From assembly GCF_000214035.2 (NCBI RefSeq), contig NZ_AFHG01000059.1, positions 62,001-126,000 of the forward strand: a stretch of 64,000 bases of DNA, written 5' to 3'. Origin of the DNA: Methyloversatilis universalis FAM5. Its GTDB lineage: Bacteria > Pseudomonadota > Gammaproteobacteria > Burkholderiales > Rhodocyclaceae. A program made the translations under genes and the position numbers. This document shows positions 6,554 through 15,166 of this stretch, piece by piece. Below the pieces are notes generated by a model that had not been told where the DNA came from, did no database searches, and saw nothing but the letters and a program-made list of their open reading frames with translations. Position 1 is the first letter of the stretch; each line of letters begins with the position of its first letter.

Positions 6554-7300
6554 TCAGGCCGGCAGCGCGTAGCGCGCTGACATCTCTTCAAGCAGCTGGT
6601 CGTACAGCGGGCGCATGAAGGGTGGCAGGTGCTCCATCAGTTCCCTGCGGTAGATGACCGAGGGCACGCGCTTGCCGCGGTGCTCGACCGCCTGGCCGAT
6701 CAGGTGGATGCGGAAGCCGAGTGCGGTCAGGTGGCGTGCCAGCCGTGCTTCGGTCAGCGTGAACAGGTGTTCGACGCCGTGAAGTTCGGCGGCAGCGAGC
6801 AGGCCCAGATAGAGGCCGACCGGAATGTAGGGGAAACGGGGCTGGTCCCGCGTGCCCAGATCCTCGTCGGAAATCGCGATCGGGCCGCGGCTGTCACCTT
6901 TCCGCTTGCGGTAGTCCGACAGCACCGCAAGCCGTGAGATTTCGACCATATGCCGCCGATCGATGCGGGTAGGGTCGATGATGGTGCGGTCTATGGCGTC
7001 GCGGCACAGATGCTCGAACGGAAGTTCCGCGGCCGGATCGGCCGGATCGACCTGCACCAGACGCACGCATCCGACGATGCGGCCGCTGTTCTGCGCGCGC
7101 AGCGCGATCAGCAGAGACTGGGCGTCATACGGGTCGGTTTCCTCGTGCTCCGGATTGACCTCCTCGTAGCCCAGTTCTTCGCAATACACCTGGTGCCGGA
7201 CGCGATACACCTCATGCTTCATCGCTTCGTCCACGGCGGCTTCAACCGCGAAGTACTTGGCGAAGTTTTCCTTGAGGCTTCCGACTTCGAGCAGAAACAT
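6554..7300 (-). CDS. PEP-CTERM/exosortase-associated acyltransferase (N-acyl amino acid synthase type)
   Basis: 248 residues with a LuxI-like GNAT fold: VYRVRHQVYCEELGYE near residues 33-48, then GRIVGCVRLVQVD, then HMVEISRLAVLSDYRKRKGD. This matches the family linked to exosortase loci (TIGR03694), members of which have been shown to make long-chain N-acyl amino acids from acyl-ACP. Cytoplasmic. It lies 57 bp after the LolA-like gene on the same strand, so the two are probably one transcript. The product could be the lipid handled by the Lol-like exporter encoded nearby; that link is an inference. The high-GC 169 bp between its end and the tRNA fragment hold no gene. Confidence 0.88.
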   Translation of the reverse strand: MFLLEVGSLKENFAKYFAVEAAVDEAMKHEVYRVRHQVYCEELGYEEVNPEHEETDPYDAQSLLIALRAQNSGRIVGCVRLVQVDPADPAAELPFEHLCRDAIDRTIIDPTRIDRRHMVEISRLAVLSDYRKRKGDSRGPIAISDEDLGTRDQPRFPYIPVGLYLGLLAAAELHGVEHLFTLTEARLARHLTALGFRIHLIGQAVEHRGKRVPSVIYRRELMEHLPPFMRPLYDQLLEEMSARYALPA

Positions 7301-7357
7301 GATGATCTGACCGGGTGAGCCGCGGGTGTGTGTCCCGCGTGCGCTGAACTGTTCTTC

Positions 7358-8170
7358 TTACTGTAGTTTCTTCAGGTATTCCTTGTCGAACACCTTGTCC
7401 GGAATTTCGCGTATCTGCATGGCACCGTATTCCAGCACCGACTGTTCGCCCGCCTTCAGCGCGTCCTGCATGGTCAGGCGGGTCGGTCTGAGCTTGCCGC
7501 CGAGCGTCTTGTATTCGTCATAGACGCAGGTTTTCAGCAGCTTGTCGGACAGCGAATAGAACTCCGCCTTGTGCGGCGCATTGTTCGACGCGCGCACCCA
7601 CAGCAGCACGCGGGCATAGGTCACGCCGCGGTCGACCGCGGTCAGTTCTAGCACGTGATGGTCCTGACCATCCACCTTCTCGGTGCGCAGCAGCTTGGGC
7701 GTGTAGTCGCCGGAGAAGTTCGCGCGTGCCAGGTCGCCGTTGGCCACCTGGCCGGTCAGTCGCTGTGCCAGCGACAGACGGACCGGCTGGGACACGGTGG
7801 GCAGGAACACCCACAGGTCGCGCGCCTTCATCAGCAGGATCTGACCACGCTCCGAGGCCGGCTCGGTGGTCTGCACGATGGTGTTCTCGTTGCCCTTGGA
7901 CAGGATGCGGTACTTGCGGAATTCTTCGCCGCTGGCGGTGGTCGAGGTGACGCTGACTTCGACCTGGAAGGGCTCGCGCGGGAACCGGATGGTGTCGGCC
8001 TTTTCCAGTATACTTGCGGCATCTTGGGCGTACGCCTGCGATCCGACCCACAGCGGTGCAGTATAGACCGCGGTCGCCGCAAGGATGCGCAGCAGGGCAT
8101 GGCGGGCGCGTCGTGCGCATCCGGGCGCAGTCGTCGCCTGCGGTGCGCAGGGGGTGTTCGGATGATTCAT
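7358..8170 (-). CDS. LolA-like periplasmic lipid carrier protein
   Basis: 270 residues. Basic N-terminus then a hydrophobic stretch ending AQDA near residue 50 gives a likely signal peptide, although the pre-region is long. The mature part shows the LolA-like 'outer membrane lipoprotein-sorting' pattern: RKYRILSKGNE, RGQILLMKARDLWVFLPTVSQPVRLSLAQRLTGQ, and a long C-terminal beta half. Such proteins shuttle a lipid or lipoprotein across the periplasm. It is transcribed away from the LolD-like ATPase gene (53 bp between starts), and two LolC/E-like permeases lie at 16153-18599, so a full Lol-like set is present. Confidence 0.8.
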   Translation of the reverse strand: MNHPNTPCAPQATTAPGCARRARHALLRILAATAVYTAPLWVGSQAYAQDAASILEKADTIRFPREPFQVEVSVTSTTASGEEFRKYRILSKGNENTIVQTTEPASERGQILLMKARDLWVFLPTVSQPVRLSLAQRLTGQVANGDLARANFSGDYTPKLLRTEKVDGQDHHVLELTAVDRGVTYARVLLWVRASNNAPHKAEFYSLSDKLLKTCVYDEYKTLGGKLRPTRLTMQDALKAGEQSVLEYGAMQIREIPDKVFDKEYLKKLQ

Positions 8171-8223
8171 GTTCTTGTCTCCAGCACCGGGCGCATGACC
8201 CGTTTTCTGAACCGGGCTTCCAG

Positions 8224-8979
8224 ATGAACAACGTCGTCCAGATCCGGAATGTGAGCCGCAGCTACGTGCTTGGCGGCCAGCAGGTCAATGCGTTGAAGAA
8301 TATCACGCTGGATATTGAGGACGGCGTGTTCATCGCCATTGCGGGGCCGTCCGGCAGCGGAAAATCGACCCTGCTCAACCTCATCGGCTGCATCGATACG
8401 CCGACCTCGGGCCAGATCCTGATCAACGGTCAGGACGTGTCCGGCAAGACACCGGACGAACTGGCCAGCCTGCGTGCCCGCACCATCGGTTTCATCTTTC
8501 AGACCTTCAATCTGCTGCCGGTGCTGTCGGCCTACGAGAACGTCGAGTACCCGCTGCTTCAGCTGCCGGAAATCGGCAAGGAAGAGCGCGACCGTCGGGT
8601 GCGCTACTTCCTCGAAATCGTCGGTCTCGGGCAGAAGATGACTCACCGGCCGAATCAGCTCTCCGGCGGTCAGCGTCAGCGGGTGGCCATCGCCCGCGCT
8701 CTGGCGGTTCAGCCTGCCATCGTGCTGGCCGATGAACCGACTGCCAACCTCGACCGCAAGACCGGCGACGCCATTCTCGAACTGATGCGCGAGATCAACC
8801 GCACGATGAAGACCACCTTCATCTTCTCGACGCACGACAAGCGGGTGATGTCGATGGCGGACCGCCTGGTGCGGATCGAGGACGGCGAGCTGACTGCGCT
8901 GGGCGTGCAGAAGGCGCCGGGCGAATGGGCTTACGTCAAACCCCCGAAAACCGCTTCACTTCAGGCTGCCGCTTCATGA
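8224..8979 (+). CDS. ABC transporter ATP-binding protein, LolD/MacB type
   Basis: 251 residues. Walker A GPSGSGKST at 41-49, Q-loop in IFQTFNLLP near 92, signature LSGGQ at 146-150, Walker B IVLADE at 166-171 followed by PTANLD, and the switch His in FSTHDK. The start ATG 8224 is chosen over the longer open frame because homologues begin just before the first beta strand (VVQIRNVSRSY). Length and motifs fit the LolD/MacB group that drives FtsX-like permeases; the matching permeases are about 7 kb downstream. The stop overlaps the next start (ATGA at 8976), so translation is coupled to the outer-membrane barrel. Confidence 0.92.
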   Translation: MNNVVQIRNVSRSYVLGGQQVNALKNITLDIEDGVFIAIAGPSGSGKSTLLNLIGCIDTPTSGQILINGQDVSGKTPDELASLRARTIGFIFQTFNLLPVLSAYENVEYPLLQLPEIGKEERDRRVRYFLEIVGLGQKMTHRPNQLSGGQRQRVAIARALAVQPAIVLADEPTANLDRKTGDAILELMREINRTMKTTFIFSTHDKRVMSMADRLVRIEDGELTALGVQKAPGEWAYVKPPKTASLQAAAS

Positions 8980-10364
8980 TGCGTCGTTCCTTCCCGTCCT
9001 TCCGCCGTGGCCCCTTGGCCGCGCTGACCTTTGCCGCCGCCTGCGCGCTGTCCCCGGTGCAGGCGGCCGATTCGATGGACGACCTGTTCGCGGATCCGCC
9101 GGCCGAAGAGGAGGGCAAGGCGAAGAAATCGACCGAGGGGCTCGCGAATTCCGGCGACAGCGTGTCCGGCTGGCGCGGTTTCAGCCAGTTCGAGCTCGCG
9201 CGCACGGTGTCCGGTGACAGCCACTGGTCGAAGGCGCGCTGGCGCAACGAACTGGGCCGCAGCGGCAGTTTCGGTCAGGGCATCAAGTGGAAGGCGGTCG
9301 GCCGCGTCGACTACGACCTCGCCTACGGCTGGGAGAGTGACTTCTATCCCGCCGCGGTGCGCGATGACCGCCGCAGCGAATTCGCCTGGCGCGAAGTGTA
9401 TGTCGACGTGCCGGTCGGCGAGGTCGAGCTGCGCCTGGGCCGTCAGCACATCGTGTGGGGCGAGATGGTCGGCCTGTTCTTCGCCGACGTCGTGTCGGCC
9501 CGGGACATGCGCGAGTTCTTCACCCAGGAATTCGACCAGCAGCGCATTCCGCAGTGGGCGGCCCGCGCCGAGTACTTCCGCAACGACTGGCGCGCCGAGC
9601 TGATCTGGGTGCCGTACGTGAGCGTCGACAACATCGGTCGCTTCGGCGGTGATTTCTATCCGACCCAGCCGGCGATCCCCGGTGTCAATGCGCGCTACGA
9701 AGCGCAGCAGCGGCCGGATTCGAAGCTGAGCAACTCGAACTACGGCCTGCGGGTCGGCACCCTGGTGAAGGGCTGGGACCTGTCGGCCTTCTACTACCGC
9801 AGCCTGGACGTGAATCCCACCTTCGCCCGCCGCTTCGCGTCGCCGACCACGGTCATCTACACGCCGGAGCATGACTGGATACACCAGTACGGCGCTACGC
9901 TGACCAAGGATTTCGGCAGCTTCCTGCTGCGTGCCGAAGGCGTGCTCACGCGTGATCGCCGGCTGCCGGTGTCGTCCGCGCTGCCGGACGGTCTGGTCCG
10001 GCAGGACATGGTTGATTACGCGATCGGCCTGGATTTCCCGTTCCAGAACGAATCGCGCTTCAACATCCAGTATTTCGAGCGCTATCACATCGACCGCAAC
10101 GCCGACCTGCTGGCGTCGAAGCGCGAGAACGGCATGGCGCTGCTGTACAACCACAAGTTCGACGAGCGTCTGGAAGGCGAAATGCTGTGGGTGCAGTCGC
10201 TGGTACGCAACGACTACATGTTCCGGCCCAAGCTCATCTGGCGGGTGCAGTCGAACTGGCGCGCCCAGTTCGGCGCCGACCTCTTCGGCGGCAATGCGAA
10301 CGGCTACTTCGGCCGCTTCGGCAATTCCGACCGCTACTACGGCGAACTGCGCTACTCCTTCTGA
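8976..10364 (+). CDS. Outer-membrane beta-barrel protein (DUF1302-like)
   Basis: 462 residues from ATG 8976. Signal peptide of about 30 residues ending VQAADS, an acidic linker (DDLFADPPAEEEG), then alternating aromatic beta strands (WREVYVDVPVGEVELRLGRQHIVWG and similar) and a C-terminal Phe (YGELRYSF), the recognition signal for outer-membrane insertion. The RQxIxWG pattern resembles DUF1302-type barrels found beside lipid exporters. It overlaps the ATPase gene by 4 bp, so it likely forms the outer-membrane end of the same export route. Substrate unknown. Confidence 0.75.
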   Translation: MMRRSFPSFRRGPLAALTFAAACALSPVQAADSMDDLFADPPAEEEGKAKKSTEGLANSGDSVSGWRGFSQFELARTVSGDSHWSKARWRNELGRSGSFGQGIKWKAVGRVDYDLAYGWESDFYPAAVRDDRRSEFAWREVYVDVPVGEVELRLGRQHIVWGEMVGLFFADVVSARDMREFFTQEFDQQRIPQWAARAEYFRNDWRAELIWVPYVSVDNIGRFGGDFYPTQPAIPGVNARYEAQQRPDSKLSNSNYGLRVGTLVKGWDLSAFYYRSLDVNPTFARRFASPTTVIYTPEHDWIHQYGATLTKDFGSFLLRAEGVLTRDRRLPVSSALPDGLVRQDMVDYAIGLDFPFQNESRFNIQYFERYHIDRNADLLASKRENGMALLYNHKFDERLEGEMLWVQSLVRNDYMFRPKLIWRVQSNWRAQFGADLFGGNANGYFGRFGNSDRYYGELRYSF

Positions 10365-10383
10365 CCTTCACCGGAGGCCTGAC

Positions 10384-11517
10384 ATGAAGGTGCTGATCAC
10401 GGGCGGAGCCGGCTTCATCGGCTCGCATACCGCCGATGCGCTGCTGGCCGCAGGCCACAGCGTGCGCGCGCTGGACATTCTCGATCCGCAGATCCACGGC
10501 GAGGCGCGACAGCGCCCGGCCTATCTCGCGCCCGAGGTCGAGCTTCAGGTCGGCGACGTGTGCAATCCGGATGACGTGGCGAGTGCGCTCGACGGCGTGG
10601 ATGCGGTCTACCACTTGGCCGCGCTGACCGGCGTCGGTCAGAGCATGTACGACATGACGCACTACGCCCGCGTCAACGCGATCGGCACCACCACGCTGAT
10701 CGAGGGCATCGTGAAGGGCGGCCATGCGCTGAAGCGTCTGGTGCTGTCGTCCTCGCGCGCCATCTATGGCGAAGGGTCCTATGTCTGCCCGACGCATGGC
10801 GAGCAGTTCCCGGTGCCGCGCAGCCGCGAGCGGCTCGAGTCTGGCCGCTTCACGATGCCCTGTCCGGTCTGCGGCGGCGATCTCGACGCGGTGCCTACGA
10901 CTGAGCACAAGCGCTCCGAGCCGTTCTCGGTGTATGCGATCACCAAGAAGCATCAGGAGGATTTCGTCCGTTACGCGGCCGAAACCTTCGGTCTGCCGGC
11001 GGTCATCCTGCGCTACTTCAACGTGTTCGGTTCGCGCCAGTCGCTGAAAAATCCCTATACCGGCGTCGTATCCATTTTCTACTCGCGCATCTGCGCCGGT
11101 CAGCCGATCTCGGTCTATGAAGGCGGCCTGCCGGTGCGCGACTTCGTGCATGTGTCCGATGTCGTCGCCGCCAATATGCGCGCGCTTGTGGCTGACGTGC
11201 CGTCCGGTTCCACCTTCAATGTCGGTGCCGGTGTGGCGAGCACCATCGGCGACATCGCGAACGCGCTGGCCCGGGCGGTCGGCAAGCCGGTCACGATGGA
11301 AGACCGGGGTGAGTTCCGCGTGGGCGACATCTTTGGCTGCGTCGCGGATCTGACGCGATCCCGTGCCGAACTGGGCTACGCGCCGGCGTGCTCGCTGGAT
11401 CAGGGCATGGCCGAGTTCGCGGGCTGGGCCAGCGGCCAGCCGTCCGAAGACCGCTATCAGCAGACTGTCGCCGAACTGAGCCGCTTCGGTCTGTTCGGTC
11501 GCGCAAAGGGCGGCTGA
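10384..11517 (+). CDS. NAD-dependent sugar epimerase, dTDP-L-rhamnose 4-epimerase-like
   Basis: 377 residues, extended SDR fold. Nucleotide-binding GGAGFIGS at 7-14, the SSS of LSSSRAIYG at 122-124, and catalytic Tyr184-x3-Lys188 (YAITK). Between these an insertion of about 45 residues carries Cys135-P-T-His138 and Cys160-P-V-Cys163, a zinc-ribbon-like pair known from the WbiB/Tle rhamnose 4-epimerase group that makes dTDP-6-deoxy-L-talose. CGGAGG... at 10370 supplies the ribosome site. It lies between the barrel and a glycosyltransferase whose start overlaps its stop, so it probably supplies that enzyme's donor sugar. Exact substrate uncertain. Confidence 0.8.
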   Translation: MKVLITGGAGFIGSHTADALLAAGHSVRALDILDPQIHGEARQRPAYLAPEVELQVGDVCNPDDVASALDGVDAVYHLAALTGVGQSMYDMTHYARVNAIGTTTLIEGIVKGGHALKRLVLSSSRAIYGEGSYVCPTHGEQFPVPRSRERLESGRFTMPCPVCGGDLDAVPTTEHKRSEPFSVYAITKKHQEDFVRYAAETFGLPAVILRYFNVFGSRQSLKNPYTGVVSIFYSRICAGQPISVYEGGLPVRDFVHVSDVVAANMRALVADVPSGSTFNVGAGVASTIGDIANALARAVGKPVTMEDRGEFRVGDIFGCVADLTRSRAELGYAPACSLDQGMAEFAGWASGQPSEDRYQQTVAELSRFGLFGRAKGG

Positions 11518-12719
11518 TGACCGAACGCCGCCGGGTCCTGCTGGTGGCGGAAGCGGTCTCGCTGGCCCATGTCGCGCGACCGGTGGTGCTCGCCAGTGCG
11601 CTCGCCGGCGATCATGAGGTCACGGTCGCTTCGGCGCCGGTATTCGATCTGTGCTTCCGTGGCACCGGTCTGGCCCGTGAATCGCTGGAAAGCATCCCCG
11701 CCGCCACCTTTCTGCAACGTCTTGCGGCCGGTGCTCCGCTGTATACAAAGGCCGAACTCGAGCGCTATGTCGACGAGGATGTGGCGCTGCTGCGCAGGCT
11801 GCGGCCGGATGTGGTCATCGGTGACTTCCGGCTGTCGCTGAGCGTGTCCGCGCGCGTGGCCGGCATTCCGTACTTCGCGCTGTGCAATGCGCACTGGAGC
11901 CCGTGGGCCCTGCACGACAGATTCCCCTTGCCGGACATCTCCCTGACCCGGGTGCTGGGGCCCAGGCTCGCCGAACCGCTGTTCAGGCTGGGCCAGCCGA
12001 TCGCGTTCAGACTGCATGCCGGGCCGCTGAATGCGATGCGGCGCAAGTTCGGGCTGAGCACGTTTCCGGACGTTCGCTACGCCTATACCGATGGCGACCG
12101 CACGCTGTATGCCGATACGCCCGCGCTGGTGCCGGTACGACCGGAGTGCCCGGCCCATCACCACTACATCGGCCCCATCGTGTGGTCGCCTGCCATGGCC
12201 CTGCCCGCGTGGTGGACTGCGTTGCCGGACGGTCCGCTGGCCTATGTCACGCTGGGGTCCACCGGCCGGGTGGACCTGTTGCCCGAGCTGTTCCGCGCGC
12301 TTGAAGACTGCGGCGTCAATGCGATGACGGCGACGGCCGGTCGCTCCGACGTCGCCTCGCCCGGCCCGCACTGTTTCGTCGCGGACTACCTGCCCGGGCT
12401 TGAAGCTGCTGCGCGGTCTGATTTCGTCATCTGTAACGGCGGCAGCGCCACCGTGTATCAGGCGCTGTCGCAGGGGCGGCCGGTGATCGGTGTCTGTTCG
12501 AACATGGATCAGTTCCTGACCATGGCCCGCGTCGTGGATGCCGGCGCAGGCATTGCCCTGCGTGCCGGCACCGCAGGCTACGAAGATCTGGCTGAGGCCA
12601 TCCGCCGCATCAGCGGCTCAACCGGCGCGGCTTTCCGCGACGCGGCGCGCGCCGTTCAGGCGGATTTCCTCCGGCACGATGCCGGTGAGGGCATACGTCG
12701 GCAGATCGCGACGCTTTGA
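11517..12719 (+). CDS. GT1-family glycosyltransferase
   Basis: 400 residues, GT-B fold. The C-terminal donor-binding half has GPLAYVTLGSTG, DYLPGLEAAARSDFVICNGG and the ALSQGRPVIGVCSNMDQ stretch typical of UDP/dTDP-glycosyltransferases of the MGT/UGT type, which often glycosylate lipids or small molecules rather than build polymer backbones. It begins within the stop codon of the epimerase, so the two are coupled. A perfect-stem terminator lies about 90 bp after it. Acceptor unknown; a lipid made by the neighbouring acyltransferase is one possibility. Confidence 0.85.
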   Translation: MTERRRVLLVAEAVSLAHVARPVVLASALAGDHEVTVASAPVFDLCFRGTGLARESLESIPAATFLQRLAAGAPLYTKAELERYVDEDVALLRRLRPDVVIGDFRLSLSVSARVAGIPYFALCNAHWSPWALHDRFPLPDISLTRVLGPRLAEPLFRLGQPIAFRLHAGPLNAMRRKFGLSTFPDVRYAYTDGDRTLYADTPALVPVRPECPAHHHYIGPIVWSPAMALPAWWTALPDGPLAYVTLGSTGRVDLLPELFRALEDCGVNAMTATAGRSDVASPGPHCFVADYLPGLEAAARSDFVICNGGSATVYQALSQGRPVIGVCSNMDQFLTMARVVDAGAGIALRAGTAGYEDLAEAIRRISGSTGAAFRDAARAVQADFLRHDAGEGIRRQIATL

Positions 12720-12810
12720 TTTCCGGGCGTTCGGGGGAAGATCAAGAAGAGCGCTGGGCATGCCCTGCGCGTTCGCTTCTGTGAGGTGTCACATTTCTGG
12801 CGCGACAAAA

Positions 12811-12840
12811 CAAAAACGGGAGCCGAAGCTCCCGTTTTTG
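12811..12840. terminator. Bidirectional intrinsic terminator
   Basis: CAAAAACGGGAGC, loop CGAA, GCTCCCGTTTTTG: a 13-bp perfect stem with A-run on one side and T-run on the other. It lies between the rightward glycosyltransferase and the leftward PEP-CTERM gene and can end both transcripts. Confidence 0.92.
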
Positions 12841-12860
12841 CTGGTGCAGCTGCTTGCCTA

Positions 12861-13901
12861 TCAGGCCTTGCGGCGACGTGCCAGTGCCAGACCGCCGAGG
12901 GCCAGACCTGCCAGCGCCAGGGTGCCGGGTTCCGGCACAGCCTGCAGCGGGCCGTTCGGGTCGGTCTGGAACAGAATGTCCGGACCCGAAGCAACCAGGC
13001 CACGGCCCGGAACGAAGCTCGTGCCGCCGTTGACCGTGCCGATGTCCGGGGTGATCGAGCCGTGGAACTGTTCCGACGGATCCACCGAGGTGAAGGGCAG
13101 GTTCTGGTTGATGTTCGAGATCAGGAACTCGGTCAGGATGCCGTTCCAGAAGCTGTTGTCGTAGGTGGTCGGAACGACCGACAGCAGATCGATGATCGGG
13201 GTGCTACCGCTGCCATTCACGCTCTGCTTCGACGACAGGGACGAAGTGCCGTTCGACGCATCACCGTCGCTGCCCAGGTTGGTCAGGCCAGCGCCGACCT
13301 TGAAGTCGGAGAACACGCCAGCCTGCGAGGCGGCGGGAGCGACCTTGCCTTCGAACACCAGCTTGCCGTCATTGAAGCCGGCGCCGGAGGCGTAGTTCGA
13401 AGCCACTGCACCCGTGTCGTCCAGATCCTGCACATAGACGCGGAAGTAGTTGATGGTCTGGGTGGCGGCGAAGTCGAAGAAGGCCTGGTTGGTCGGGAAG
13501 GTGTTCGCGACGCCGACGATTTCGGTGTAGGCCAGTTCGAAGGTGATTTCGTACTTGCCGGCGGTCGAGCCTGCACCGGTCCAGAGGCCAGCGGTTGCTG
13601 CGCCGGTACCGTTCTGGAACAGGTTCAGACGACCTTGCGAATACACCGTGAAGGCGTTACCGGTCAGCGGGAAGCCGGCGGTGGTGTTGGTGATGCCCGA
13701 CACGCCGTCGTTCTGGCCGTTGGCCAGACGCACGAAAGCTTCGTTACCGCCCTTGGCGAGCACCGGCGACGGGGCCCAGTCGAAGGCAGCGATGCCGCTG
13801 ACCTGACCGTTGGGGGTGAACACGCTGATCGGCGCTGCGTGCGCTGCTGCGAAGGCGCTGGCCAGCGCTGCGGCAACGGCGATTTGCTTGAACTTGATCA
13901 T
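12861..13901 (-). CDS. PEP-CTERM sorting-domain protein (exosortase cargo)
   Basis: 346 residues from ATG 13901, chosen because CGGAG precedes it and a clean signal peptide (MIKFKQIAVAAALASAFAAAHA) follows; the longer frame adds 17 unlikely residues. The body is Gly/Ser/Thr/Asn-rich, with no domain recognised. The C-terminus has the full sorting signal: VPEPG motif, hydrophobic helix (TLALAGLALGGLALA) and RRRKA. Exosortase A, encoded at 28920, is expected to cleave this signal and pass the protein to the surface or matrix. It is a single-gene unit with its own sigma-54-like promoter and a shared terminator. It is the only PEP-CTERM protein in the window. Confidence 0.95.
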   Translation of the reverse strand: MIKFKQIAVAAALASAFAAAHAAPISVFTPNGQVSGIAAFDWAPSPVLAKGGNEAFVRLANGQNDGVSGITNTTAGFPLTGNAFTVYSQGRLNLFQNGTGAATAGLWTGAGSTAGKYEITFELAYTEIVGVANTFPTNQAFFDFAATQTINYFRVYVQDLDDTGAVASNYASGAGFNDGKLVFEGKVAPAASQAGVFSDFKVGAGLTNLGSDGDASNGTSSLSSKQSVNGSGSTPIIDLLSVVPTTYDNSFWNGILTEFLISNINQNLPFTSVDPSEQFHGSITPDIGTVNGGTSFVPGRGLVASGPDILFQTDPNGPLQAVPEPGTLALAGLALGGLALARRRKA

Positions 13902-13948
13902 TTGAATTACTCCGTTGGTTGGCTTGGGAGAACCACGGTTGGCTATAA

Positions 13949-13963
13949 GCAATCACTGGTCCA
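13949..13963 (-). promoter_or_regulatory. Candidate sigma-54 (-24/-12) promoter of the PEP-CTERM gene
   Basis: On the minus strand TGGACCAGTGATTGC: the invariant GG and GC are exactly 10 bases apart, and TTGC matches the -12 consensus. Expected transcription start near 13937, giving a leader of about 36 bp to the ATG at 13901. The DNA upstream (13964-14020) is strongly AT-rich, suitable for IHF or activator contact. RpoN with the PrsK/PrsR pair is known to control PEP-CTERM genes, and prsK is at the end of this window. Confidence 0.65.
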
Positions 13964-14080
13964 CTTTTTCAAATAATTTTTACTGATCTGAAAATAAAGG
14001 ACTATTTTTTTTGAGGTCTGCCTTGGACGACTATTCGGTGTGCGCTGCCCGAGGGTCTGTAAGGTTTACCGACAACGGGA

Positions 14081-15151
14081 TCAGTGCGCCCGCTCTGCAT
14101 TCAGTCTGGGCAGCGGAAGCCGAATGGAGCGGCCGGGGATCCGGGCAGGGCGCCCCAGCCTGCAGACCCATACGGTGCGATCCACGTTCTCGGGCGAAAG
14201 CAGCGCGCCAAGGCGTGCGGCAAGGTCCGCAGCCCGGCGGCGGGCGGAGTCCTTAGCGGTGAAACGCTTACCTTCCCGGGCGTACTGGTTGAAGATGAGC
14301 GGTGTCATTTCGGGCTGCGACTGCAGCCCCAGCTGTTCCGCGGTCAGCCACAGCCGCTGCATGGCACGGCCGGCGGCGATATGGTCGTCGATCGAAACCG
14401 GTGCGGTCGGCGCCACCATGAAGGCGTGGGCCGAGCAGGCGATGCCCGGGATGTAGTCGAGCTGTATGCGCGGCGCCAGCGTTCCGAACAGCCACCTGTT
14501 AAAGAAATCGACGCGGCCCCAGCTTTTCATGACAAATTTCATGAGCCGGGCCGTCATCGGGTCTACGCCCACCGCCACTTCAGGGATGCGGTCCTCACTG
14601 AAGCGGGCGCCCCATTCGATGATGGTCGAGTGGGTGCGGAAGGCTTCCGGAATGGTGAGCCGGATTTCCGCGCTGTCGAAATTCAGCTTGGCGATGCGCG
14701 ACCGCTCGCCCAGCGTTTCGAACCACAGGATGCGGTAGGGCGCGACTGCCGCCTCCAGTGCCTTGCGTTCGTCCAGCGTCAGCGCGCGGCTGCCCATGGC
14801 GCGACGCTGTACGGTGCGTGTCTCGATGCAGGGAATGAGCGGGCTGGGCTGTACCGACGGATCGGCCTCCAGCCGGACATCGAACAGCAGGTGGGTGTCC
14901 GGCGTGTCCGGGCGGCGCGTGATGTCGGCGCGCATGCCGTGGCCGGTGGCGGCGATGGAGAGCGTCTCCAGCAGCGCGCCCACGGCGAGCTGGCTGGCGT
15001 GGCCGTCCAGGTCATAGACGCACCACTCACGGGTATCTAGGCCGTGAACGACCGCATGGTCGTCGGCGAGGATTTCGAAGCGCCAGGTCTGGGTGTTGTC
15101 GCCGCTGGGTGCCCAGCGCGCCAGGTCGAGGATTTTTTCTATCGTACGCAT
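14081..15151 (-). CDS. Nitroreductase-family protein paired with ThiF
   Basis: 356 residues. The N-terminus shows the nitroreductase FMN-phosphate motif LARWAPSGDNTQTWRFEI, and the C-terminal part has the LWLTAEQLGLQSQP segment of the same fold; the middle carries a long insertion. Such proteins are flavin-dependent oxidoreductases. It follows the ThiF-like gene by 15 bp on the same strand. E1-like proteins paired with nitroreductases occur in peptide- or cofactor-modifying clusters (for example the MoeY type), so a joint modification of a small substrate is likely, but the substrate is unknown. Confidence 0.8.
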   Translation of the reverse strand: MRTIEKILDLARWAPSGDNTQTWRFEILADDHAVVHGLDTREWCVYDLDGHASQLAVGALLETLSIAATGHGMRADITRRPDTPDTHLLFDVRLEADPSVQPSPLIPCIETRTVQRRAMGSRALTLDERKALEAAVAPYRILWFETLGERSRIAKLNFDSAEIRLTIPEAFRTHSTIIEWGARFSEDRIPEVAVGVDPMTARLMKFVMKSWGRVDFFNRWLFGTLAPRIQLDYIPGIACSAHAFMVAPTAPVSIDDHIAAGRAMQRLWLTAEQLGLQSQPEMTPLIFNQYAREGKRFTAKDSARRRAADLAARLGALLSPENVDRTVWVCRLGRPARIPGRSIRLPLPRLNAERAH

Positions 15152-15166
15152 GTGAAGCTCCGGGTG

